Assembly: GCA_016703425.1 (NCBI GenBank)
Contig: JADJCA010000001.1
Span: 186,001-250,000 of the forward strand
DNA from: Myxococcales bacterium
GTDB lineage: Bacteria; Myxococcota_A; Polyangia; Polyangiales; Polyangiaceae
Length of the DNA: 64,000 nucleotides
Direction: 5' to 3'
Shown here one piece after another: positions 25,082 through 32,763 of the stretch. Each line of letters begins with the position of its first letter. The stretch's first letter is position 1. The position numbers and the translations under genes are program-made. Below the pieces are notes generated by a model, which did not search any database, had not been told where the DNA came from, and saw only the letters and a list, made by a program, of their open reading frames with translations.

Positions 25082-27610
25082 CTACCTCATCACGTGCGCG
25101 AATGCGCCGAGCTCCCGCGCCAGGGCGGCGGCTCCGCTCCTCGTGGGGGTCGCGAGGGCGAGCGCGCGCAAGTGCTCTGTGAGGGCCGGGAGCGCGGCAC
25201 GCGCCAGCGCCTCGGTGAACGGCGGCTTCAAGCTGGCCGAGACCGTGCGCACCAAGAGCCGAGCAAGGGCCGTGAGGTCCGCTGGCGCGAGGCCCGTGCC
25301 CTGGGCCACGCCGGAGAGCGCGGCGGCGAGCGTAGGCGTCAGGCGAGCCATGGCCCGGTCCATTCGGTAGCGAAACAGCGCGCCATCGGCGTCCGCGGAC
25401 GGCGCGACCTGCGAGACGGCGAGGTCTCCTTCGAGCGCCTTGTCGGCAGGTGTTAGCGACCGAACGAGGGCCGCCGCGATAGCGTCGGCGTCTCGATCGA
25501 TCTCCGCGGCAGCCGTGGCGAGGGCGCGCGCTCGCTCGCTCCGGGCCGTCTCATCGGTGCGCTCACGGTCCCAGGTGGCACGGGCCGCACCAAGCAGCCG
25601 CTCCACGAGCGCGTGGGCGCGGCGCCTGAGGGCGCGCTCCTTGTGCGCATCGCTGCGCGCGACGACCTCTTCGTCCAAAATCCGCTCCACCTCGGCCCAG
25701 CCAGAGCGGACCGGGGACGCGCTGTCGCCGGCTTGCCCCAGCTTCTCCGCGAGCGCGACGCGCGCCGAGAAGAGCCGCGGCGGCGACAGCGACGGGAGCC
25801 CTGTCTCACGAAGCGCTTCCTCGACCATAGCGAGGACCTTCGCGTGATCCTCGGGCGCGATGCGATCGGCCTTGCCGACGAGGATCTGAAGTGGAATGCG
25901 CGCCGCCTTCGCCTCCTCGAGGACGACGCGCTCCGTTTGCTTGAGCGGTTGCGACGCGTCGAGGAGCCAAAGGAGTACGTCGGCTTCCTCAAGGGCGCGG
26001 CGCGCCGCGTCGGTGTGCTTGCGATTCGGCGCGTTGAAGCCTGGCGTGTCGATGATCTCGACGCGCGTCAGGGACGCGAGGGGAAGCTCGATCTCGACGC
26101 CGTCGACGTTCGCGTCGCCGAGCGCCGCGAGCGTTCGACGGAGCTCCGAGAGCGGAACCGTGCGGGTCGTGAGGGGCTCGCCGGAAGGCCCGGGGGTCGC
26201 TTCGTGGAGGCGGATCCGCGCGATTTCGTCGGGACCGTAGCGGAGGAGGTGTTGCGTTGCCGTCGTGGGCAAGACGCCCGTGGGGGCCGCATCTTGCCCC
26301 ATGAGCGCGTTGACGAACGTGCTCTTGCCGGCGTTGAACTCCCCGACGATCGCGAGCCGCACGGGCCTCGCGCGCAGCGCAGCCAACTCAGCGACCCGTG
26401 AGGTGGCGTCGAGATCGTGGAGCGAACGGGCGTGAGCATCGAGGCGGGACAACACGAACGACCATTGGGACAACCCCGTGGGCGGCACCAGGTGCTCGAG
26501 GAATTGCGTGAGGATCTCGCCGGCGAAGGCCTCGCTCCTCGCGCCCTCGACGGACGCCAGCGCGGCGAGCATCGCCGGCCACTCGGCCTCGGGAGCGTCC
26601 TTGGCTGCGGCACCGCGGACAAGCACGTCGGCGTCCGCCAAGAGAGGCGACGCCGGCGCGGCGCGCACCGCCGCTCCGAGAGCGCCGATGTCACGATCGT
26701 CGAGGGCCGCCTCGAGGAGCGGCATGGCGGCGGACTGATCGCCGCCTGCGAGGGCATCTCCGAGCGCCGCGCGGGCCTCGTCGCGGCGCCCCTCGGCGCG
26801 GGCAAAAGCGGCGCGCCAGCGCGCGTGACCAAGCTCGCCGTGCGCGTCGACGAGGGCCCGCAGCCGCTCACGCGTCGGCGCGTCGGTCGCGATCCACCCG
26901 AGGCTCGACGAGAGCAACTCGCTGGCGCCGGGCATGTCGAGCAGGTACGCGCGCGTGGCCGGCGCGAAAACGTCGGCCCTGCCCGCGAGTGCAAACGCGC
27001 GAGCGCGCGCGAGCGCGAAGCGACCATCGGTGGCGTCTGCCGCGACGACTCGCTCGAGTTCGGCGAGCGCGCGCGTCGCATCGTTTCGTGCGAGTGCCAG
27101 CTCGGCTTGCCGCAACGCCACGTCGACGGCGTGCGCGGCGTTTGGCGCGATGCCGGCGAGCCAGAGTTCGGCGCGTCCTACGTCGCCCTCGGCGAGATCG
27201 AGATCGCAGAGCGCCAGCAAGGCGTCGCGGCGCGCTTCGCTCCCCGGAGCCGCGACGCCGAGGGCCCTCAGGTACGCCTCCCGCACGTCAGCGGAAGGTC
27301 GCGCGAGGCGCCGCCGCGCCGCGCCGAGGCGGGTCCAGACCTCGGCGCGCGACGGGACGCGTGTCACGAGCTCGTCGAGGGTAGCGAGTAGGTCGTCGTA
27401 GAGCCCCGCCGCCTCGCGCGCGTCGGCCAAGAGCGCCAGCGCCAAGACCGAGCCCGGGACGCGCTCGAGGACCTGCTTTGCGGCGGCCTCGGCCCGGAGC
27501 GCGTCGCCGCGTGCGAGGGCCGCCTCGGCCTCGCGCAAGGTGTCGTCGGCGAGCGCCAAGGCGATCTCGACACGCCCGAACCAGCGGCTGAGAACTTCGA
27601 AAAGTCGCAC
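25082..27610 (-). CDS. TPR-dynamin-like GTPase
   Basis: An 842-residue protein starting at a GTG. Residues about 25-400 are Ala-rich helical TPR-like repeats. A dynamin-type GTPase domain starts at about 415: P-loop GEFNAGKS at 423-430, switch Thr in LPTTATQ at 447-453, DTPG at 521-524 and GKAD at 579-582 in place of the usual N/T-K-x-D. A helical C-terminal stalk follows (about 620-842), with no transmembrane helix. Bacterial dynamin-like proteins remodel or tether membranes; a TPR front end on one is unusual. The gene is 27 bp upstream of lptA and only 26 bp from a divergent kinase gene. Confidence 0.78.
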   Translation of the reverse strand: MRLFEVLSRWFGRVEIALALADDTLREAEAALARGDALRAEAAAKQVLERVPGSVLALALLADAREAAGLYDDLLATLDELVTRVPSRAEVWTRLGAARRRLARPSADVREAYLRALGVAAPGSEARRDALLALCDLDLAEGDVGRAELWLAGIAPNAAHAVDVALRQAELALARNDATRALAELERVVAADATDGRFALARARAFALAGRADVFAPATRAYLLDMPGASELLSSSLGWIATDAPTRERLRALVDAHGELGHARWRAAFARAEGRRDEARAALGDALAGGDQSAAMPLLEAALDDRDIGALGAAVRAAPASPLLADADVLVRGAAAKDAPEAEWPAMLAALASVEGARSEAFAGEILTQFLEHLVPPTGLSQWSFVLSRLDAHARSLHDLDATSRVAELAALRARPVRLAIVGEFNAGKSTFVNALMGQDAAPTGVLPTTATQHLLRYGPDEIARIRLHEATPGPSGEPLTTRTVPLSELRRTLAALGDANVDGVEIELPLASLTRVEIIDTPGFNAPNRKHTDAARRALEEADVLLWLLDASQPLKQTERVVLEEAKAARIPLQILVGKADRIAPEDHAKVLAMVEEALRETGLPSLSPPRLFSARVALAEKLGQAGDSASPVRSGWAEVERILDEEVVARSDAHKERALRRRAHALVERLLGAARATWDRERTDETARSERARALATAAAEIDRDADAIAAALVRSLTPADKALEGDLAVSQVAPSADADGALFRYRMDRAMARLTPTLAAALSGVAQGTGLAPADLTALARLLVRTVSASLKPPFTEALARAALPALTEHLRALALATPTRSGAAALARELGAFAHVMR

Positions 27611-27636
27611 CGCGAAAGTCGTATCACCAAGGCGCG

Positions 27637-29358
27637 TTGAAGGAAGGAGGAGTATGCTTTCCGGCAGTGAACCGGACGAGCTTCCCCTCGGGTCAGGTGA
27701 GCGCGTGCTTCGTGAAGGCGCTGCTCCTTTTCCTCGAAGCCGAACGCGGCACCGCTGTCACCGACGAGTGGCTCAAAGCCATCAAAATGTTGCGCGACGA
27801 CCTTGAGGACGAGACGCGCGGGCTGCCGCTGACGTCGCATCGCGATGCGTTGCGCGAGTTTGTTTCGCGGACGAGCCGCGAGACCGTGGCCGAGACCTGG
27901 CGATTCATCATCGCAAGCGAGAATCTCGGCTTCTGGATGCGCATCCTGCGGGGCACCCACGGCCCGCACGACGCGTTCGCGCGACTCGACGCGACCGACA
28001 GCGAATACGGACGAACCACGCGGTGGACGACGCTCGTGTCGACGACGTCCTCGTGGCGTGGCCGCGTCACGATTGCGCACGACCCGAGCATCGAGGCCGA
28101 TGGTCTCCTCACGCTGTCGCGGGCTGCCGAGCTCGCGGCGGTGCCCGCACTCTTTGGTTTTGGCCGTGGCGTCGTCACGAGTCTCGGCGATGGCGAGATC
28201 GCGCTCGGCCGCATCTCGCAGGAGTTTGAGGTGCGGTGGGACGTGCCGGCTCCGGCGCGCGCCGCCGCTGTGGGCGCGCTTACCGGTGCCGCTGTTTCGT
28301 CGGCAGGCTTCCTCGGAGCACCGCCCACCGTCGGCGCGGCGCTCTTCGCGCTCGGCGTGGCGGGCGGCGGCGCCCTGGGGGCCCTCTGGGGCCGCGAGCG
28401 GCAACGGCGCGCCGAGGCGGGGGCGCAGCACATTCGCGTGCAGGCGCTCGAGCGCACGTTGGCCCTCAAGGAGTGGCGCCAGCGAACGGCGTCGGGCACC
28501 CTCGAGGGCACCGTTGTCGCCGGCGAGTACCGCATCAAGGAGCGGATGGGCGCCGGCGCGAGCGGCGTCATTTTTGAAGCCGAGCGTCTCCGCGACGGGC
28601 TCCCCGTCGCCCTCAAGCTTCTCCGTGCCGTGGCCGCGCACGAGGCCGTCGCCTCGGACCGACTCCGCCGCGAAGCGGAGGCCCTCGGCCTGGCGTGGCA
28701 TCCGAACGTCGTCGAGGTCATCGACCACGGCCACTTGCCCGACGGCTCGGCCTTCTTGGTCATGGAGCTGTTGCGCGGTGAGTCGTTGTCGGTGCGACTC
28801 AGGCAGGGACCGCTTACGCCGGCGCAGCTCTTGCCGATCGCCATCCAGGTATGCGACGCGATAGGGGCCGTGCATGCCGCTGGCATCGTCCATCGCGACG
28901 TGAAGCCCGCGAACATATTTCTTGCGCTCAAGGACGACGTCGAGATCGTCAAGCTGCTCGACTTCGGCATCGCGCGCGTCGAATGGGAAGAGACGCGCAT
29001 CACCAACATGGGCGCCCCGCTGGGAACGCCGGGCTACATGTCGCCCGAGCAGGAGGCCGGCGGAACGATCGATGCGCGGAGCGACGTCTTCGCGCTCGGC
29101 GCGGTCCTCTTCGAGTGCCTGGTGGGCGAGCCTCCGCCGCCGACGCCGAGCGGTCTCTGGCTGGCGGGGGTCACAGAAGGGGCCCCCAGGAACAACCGTG
29201 TCGCCGAAGAGCTGGCGAAGCTGCCGCCTGCTTGGTCGTCGCTCGTCACGCGGGCCCTCTCGGCGCGCCCTGAAGACCGGTATCAGGACGCGCGCTCGAT
29301 TGCGCAGACGCTTCGCGAGATCGAGGCGGGTCGGGCCGCCGTGGCCGAGGGCGGATGA
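27637..29358 (+). CDS. Ser/Thr protein kinase with unassigned N-terminal domain
   Basis: A 573-residue protein. The TTG at 27637 gives the longest frame; an in-frame GTG at 27667 is an alternative. Residues about 10-205 form a globular region that I cannot assign (ENLGFWMRILRG, PALFGFGRGVV). An Ala/Gly-rich pair of hydrophobic segments follows at about 209-252. The C-terminal kinase domain (about 295-570) is canonical: glycine loop MGAGASG, Lys in VALKLL, HRDVKPAN at 419-426, DFG at 442-444 and PGYMSPEQEAGG. The kinase is therefore expected to be active. The domain order, sensor-like region then membrane hairpin then kinase, is inverted relative to the common PASTA-type receptor kinases. Confidence 0.82.
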   Translation: MKEGGVCFPAVNRTSFPSGQVSACFVKALLLFLEAERGTAVTDEWLKAIKMLRDDLEDETRGLPLTSHRDALREFVSRTSRETVAETWRFIIASENLGFWMRILRGTHGPHDAFARLDATDSEYGRTTRWTTLVSTTSSWRGRVTIAHDPSIEADGLLTLSRAAELAAVPALFGFGRGVVTSLGDGEIALGRISQEFEVRWDVPAPARAAAVGALTGAAVSSAGFLGAPPTVGAALFALGVAGGGALGALWGRERQRRAEAGAQHIRVQALERTLALKEWRQRTASGTLEGTVVAGEYRIKERMGAGASGVIFEAERLRDGLPVALKLLRAVAAHEAVASDRLRREAEALGLAWHPNVVEVIDHGHLPDGSAFLVMELLRGESLSVRLRQGPLTPAQLLPIAIQVCDAIGAVHAAGIVHRDVKPANIFLALKDDVEIVKLLDFGIARVEWEETRITNMGAPLGTPGYMSPEQEAGGTIDARSDVFALGAVLFECLVGEPPPPTPSGLWLAGVTEGAPRNNRVAEELAKLPPAWSSLVTRALSARPEDRYQDARSIAQTLREIEAGRAAVAEGG

Positions 29359-29449
29359 GGGCGCTGCTCGCCACAGACCGCGCCCGCGCAAGAATGGTTC
29401 CGTCGGTTCGCTCGTCCTACCGTGACGCCGCCCTTTCCCTCGAGGTTCC

Positions 29450-30633
29450 GTGAAGAAGCTTCTTGCGCTCGTACCTCTCTCGGTCGCCCTCTCCGCGCTG
29501 GCGTGCGGGTCGCCTGCGTCGAACACGCCGCCGTCGAACGCGCCGCCGACTCAGGGCGGGGGCTACCCTCAACCCGGGTATCCGCAGGGCTACCCGCCCG
29601 GGTACCCACCGCAAGCCTACCCGCAGGCGTACCCGCCGCCGCAGCAACGGCCGACGGGCCCCGTCGCGCAGCAGCCTCAGCCCGCGCCCCACCAGCCCCC
29701 CACCAGCCCACGCCGCAGGGCCAAGCGCAAGGGCAGCCGGCACCGCAGACGGGGCCGTTTGGGTTGCCGTTTCCGTTTCCGTTCCCGATCCCCGGCGTGG
29801 CGACGCCAACACCCACCAGCGCGCCACCGGCAACCGGTGGTCTCTTGGCGCCGCTCGTTGGAACGGAGATGCAGAAGCAGGAGGTCGCGGCGATCCTTCA
29901 GGAGCTCATCGCGGCGCTGCCCCCCGATCGGCAAGCGCGAGTGCGCGGCATTCCGCTGGCGTTTGACCCGAACCCCGAGGAGATCAACGCCTTCGCCGGC
30001 TGCGACGATCGAGGGTCGCCGTTCATGGCCGGCACCGTTGGGATCCTCGACGCCATCGACGGCATCGCGCAGACGAGAGCGAGCGACGAGCTGTTCGGGA
30101 CGCAGAGTTACGACGCCTACCTGAGGTTCGTGCTGCCACGCTTGCAACAGGGCAAGGGTGGCGCCGCGTTGCCGCAAGGGATCCTCCAACCGCAACACGC
30201 CTTCGATCCACGCCGGTTGTCGCGCGCGAGGGAGCTCTTCGACGAGATCGTCGCCTTCGCGTTCGCTCACGAGCTCGCGCACCACTACATGGGCCACACG
30301 GGTTGTGCCAACGGCCAAGCGGCTGGACCAGGACCGAACCCTGCCGCCATCGCCAACTTGGCGACGCGGATCATCCCCCTCTTGAATCAGCCGGTGGAGA
30401 CTCAGGCCGACACCGAGGGCACGTTCAACATCTTGAACGCGGGAAAGGCCCGCCGGCCTCGCACGCGATGGACGGAGCGCAACAGCCTCATGTTGCTCGA
30501 GTTCTTCGCGAAGCTCGACGGCGTGCCGCTGCTCAGCCCCGTAGGGTTCTTGCGCACTCACCCGAACTCGCAGGGACGCATCATCTGGGTGACCGGAACG
30601 GCCCGCACCTGGGCGATTCAGAACCCGGGTTGA
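29450..30633 (+). pseudogene. M48-like lipoprotein metallopeptidase, frameshifted in a C6 tract
   Basis: A GTG at 29450 opens a lipoprotein signal peptide (VKKLLALVPLSVALSALAC) and a Pro/Tyr/Gly/Gln-rich linker with degenerate YPxGYPP repeats. At about 29695-29701 a run of six C breaks the frame. One additional C would join it to the downstream frame (PTPQGQAQGQPAPQTGPFGL). That frame encodes a zinc-peptidase domain with HELAHHYMGH and a later ETQAD, the HExxH plus ExxxD-type arrangement of M48 peptidases. The product would be about 394 residues. Either a real off-state or phase-variable allele, or a lost base in assembly. Codon use looks normal on both sides. Confidence 0.65.
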
Positions 30634-30638
30634 TCTTC

Positions 30639-30658
30639 GGACGAGCTGCGGCCCGTCC
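30639..30658. terminator. Short hairpin between convergent genes
   Basis: GGACG at 30639-30643 can pair with CGTCC at 30654-30658, with a 10-nt loop, in the 24-bp gap between the protease-like gene and the convergent oxidoreductase gene. Weak, without a T-run. Confidence 0.2.
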
Positions 30659-31728
30659 TACGGACAAAGAATGAGCTTGCCGGTCAAGCCGCCGGCTTCA
30701 ACGCGACCATGCGCCTCCTCGACGGAGTCGAGGTCGATGCGACCCTGAATTCTTGGATGGATGCTGCCGTCGGCGAGGAGGGCGAAGAGATCCTCGAGGT
30801 CGGCGCGAAACCAAGCGGGATGCTGCTGCTTGAGGTCGGTGATCGAATAGAACCTCGCGCGTTTTCCGTTGGGTAGGTGGTCCCACAAGAAGAGACGCAA
30901 GAGCCACAACCCGACGGTCGCCTGGTTCGTGCCATCACGAACGGCGGCGGCGATTCCGTAGGCGCAGAGGGTGCCGCCTGCCTTCACGGATGCCCACGAG
31001 CGCGTGAACCCACGCTCGCCGATGCCGTCCATGACGACGTCGAAGCCGCCGCGAACGAGCGTTCGACAGTCCTCGGCTTCAAAGTCCACCGCCGTCGCGC
31101 CGAGCGAGCGCACCAACTCCGCGCTCCCGTGGCGAGCGGTTCCCCACATCTCGAGGCCAGCGCGCTTTCCGAGCGTCAACAGCGCCTGCCCGACGGCGCC
31201 GCCGGCACCGATCACGAGCATGCGTTGCCCGGGGCGCACCTGTGCCACGCGATGCAGAAGCTGGTACGCCGTCGTCCAGCTCAAGACGAGCGCTACCGCT
31301 TCCGCTGGGTCGACGAACTTTGGTACGGGCACGACCTGCTCGGCGCGAAGCGTTCGATAGCGTCCATGTGAACCGGTCACCGTGAGGGCGGCTACGCGGT
31401 CACCGACGGATACGGCGGCCACGCCGGGCCCCAGTTCATCGACTTCGCCCACGACGTCGTAGCCGAGCACGAGCGGTAGTTGGCGCGCTAGCCCCGGGTA
31501 GCTGCCCTTGCGGATCATGACGTCCGTAAACTGAACGCTCGTCGCCAGAACGCGTACGCGGACCTCACCGGGGCCCGGCGAAGGCATGGGCTGATCGACG
31601 ACCGAGAGGCGGTCTGCGCTGCCAAACTCCCTCAAGAGGACGACGCGCTGCGTCTGCCGGAGCGGGCGAGGGCGCAGCGGCCGGCGCGGTCGCAGGAATG
31701 ACCCAACGGTGGTCGAGGAGAGGTCCAT
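30658..31728 (-). CDS. MDR superfamily zinc-free oxidoreductase (quinone reductase-like)
   Basis: A 356-residue medium-chain dehydrogenase/reductase. The N-terminal GroES-like domain has PGEVRVRVLATSVQFTDVMIR and LPLVLGYDVVGEVDELGPGV. The Cys and His ligands of catalytic zinc are absent, so it fits the NADPH:quinone reductase branch. The Rossmann domain has GAGGAVGQALLTLGKRAG, a variant of GxGxxG. The first about 28 residues are Arg/Pro-rich and may not be translated, but no later start precedes the conserved strand RVVLLREFG. Substrate unknown. It is head-to-head with the RNase HI gene and convergent with the protease-like gene. Confidence 0.8.
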   Translation of the reverse strand: MDLSSTTVGSFLRPRRPLRPRPLRQTQRVVLLREFGSADRLSVVDQPMPSPGPGEVRVRVLATSVQFTDVMIRKGSYPGLARQLPLVLGYDVVGEVDELGPGVAAVSVGDRVAALTVTGSHGRYRTLRAEQVVPVPKFVDPAEAVALVLSWTTAYQLLHRVAQVRPGQRMLVIGAGGAVGQALLTLGKRAGLEMWGTARHGSAELVRSLGATAVDFEAEDCRTLVRGGFDVVMDGIGERGFTRSWASVKAGGTLCAYGIAAAVRDGTNQATVGLWLLRLFLWDHLPNGKRARFYSITDLKQQHPAWFRADLEDLFALLADGSIHPRIQGRIDLDSVEEAHGRVEAGGLTGKLILCP

Positions 31729-31819
31729 GGGGCGTTGCCATGCAAGACCTTCACCGCGGATCGGACCCCAGCGCCGTCGTGAGCTTGATGGTGCCTCGCT
31801 GCAGCCGTATCGTCGCTCG

Positions 31820-32284
31820 GTGAGCGGCCGAGAGTATCTCTGCTACACCGATGGCTCGTGCAAGGCCGGCGAAGAGGCTCCCGGTGGCTGGGGCTTCGTC
31901 GTGAGGCCGCCCGGCGGCCCGGCCGTGGAGGGGCACGGCGCTGCCGTCCGAACGCTGGCGAAGGCGATGGAGTATCGCGCTGTGGCCGAGGCGTTGGCTG
32001 CGCTGCCGGCCGGCGTGACCGCGGTGATCTTCTCCGACAATCAATCGTTGGTGCACACGCTTGAAAAGTACGTGGCGATTTGGCGCGAGCACGGCTTCGC
32101 GAAGGTTGACCCTTCCATCGCCGACAGCGCGCGGCGCATCGTCGATGCCATCGACGCGAAGGCGCTCTCGGTGCGTTGGCAGTGGGTTCGCGGTCACTCG
32201 GGCAACGCTGGCAACGAACGCGCCGACGCCCTCGCGGCCCAGGGCGCAAGAGAGGCCAAGGCCGGAGCGCGCCTCGCACGCTGA
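31820..32284 (+). CDS. rnhA: Ribonuclease HI
   Basis: A 154-residue enzyme that cuts RNA in RNA-DNA hybrids. The four catalytic carboxylates are visible: D11 in CYTDGSC, E51 in AMEYRAV, D73 in FSDNQSLV and D136 in ERADALA, with the conserved His in RGHSGN at 124-129. The GTG at 31820 is chosen because the protein then has the normal family length. Upstream in-frame starts (31709, 31727) would add an Arg-rich tail that overlaps the divergent gene. A strong hairpin covers its stop codon. Confidence 0.88.
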   Translation: MSGREYLCYTDGSCKAGEEAPGGWGFVVRPPGGPAVEGHGAAVRTLAKAMEYRAVAEALAALPAGVTAVIFSDNQSLVHTLEKYVAIWREHGFAKVDPSIADSARRIVDAIDAKALSVRWQWVRGHSGNAGNERADALAAQGAREAKAGARLAR

Positions 32285-32293
32285 CGAGGCGCG
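32268..32293. terminator. Strong hairpin at the rnhA / DUF2171 junction
   Basis: CGCGCCTCG at 32268-32276 pairs perfectly with CGAGGCGCG at 32285-32293 (9 bp, 8-nt loop). The rnhA stop lies in the loop, and the convergent DUF2171 gene ends 15 bp further on, so it can serve both strands. Confidence 0.5.
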
Positions 32294-32307
32294 GCGCGCT
32301 TGATTCG

Positions 32308-32559
32308 TTAGGACGAACGCTTCGCGGTGCTGCTCGGCGACGTCGTCCATTCGCGCATCGCTTGGTCGCCCGGACGGTCGATGTGCACCTTGTCGTCAAC
32401 GGTCTTGACCCAGCTAAGCGGGATGTAGTGGTGCGTGCCCTTCTCGTCCTTGTTTAGCTTGATGGTGTCGGTTCCCTCCATGTGGTCGACCACGGCGAAC
32501 TGGCCGTTGTCGGAGCAAACGACGGGTGTGTTGGGCTTAATCTGGTTGGCGTTGATCAT
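32308..32559 (-). CDS. DUF2171 family protein
   Basis: An 83-residue cytoplasmic protein that fits the DUF2171 family across its length: MINANQIKPNTPVVCSDNG, FAVVDHMEG, DTIKLNKDEKGTHHYIPL and SWVKTVDDKVHIDRPG. The family is widespread in proteobacteria and often linked to stress or storage conditions, but its biochemical role is unknown. The C-terminus adds a Ser/Thr/Lys tail. It converges with rnhA; its upstream region (about 200 bp) also serves the plus-strand Cys-rich lipoprotein gene. Confidence 0.85.
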   Translation of the reverse strand: MINANQIKPNTPVVCSDNGQFAVVDHMEGTDTIKLNKDEKGTHHYIPLSWVKTVDDKVHIDRPGDQAMREWTTSPSSTAKRSS

Positions 32560-32763
32560 GTGCGCGAGCCCAGCAATCGACGTGCCAAGGAGCCGTTGAG
32601 TGCGCGCCTGGGAAAAACGTCGGCGCGCAGGCGTGCGGAGCTCATCGACCTAGGCACGGCGCGAAACGATCATGCAGTTTGCAAGGCCTCTCGCTCGTCG
32701 GCTGGCCCCCCGGCGGCTGCGCCGAGGACCCCGAATGGTCGCCAGCTTCGGTATCCTGAGGCC

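Noticed and set aside
29560..29660. Repeated CTACCCGCAGG-like units as a CRISPR or tandem repeat locus
   Set aside because: They encode the YPxGYPP linker of a lipoprotein, and the units vary in length and sequence.
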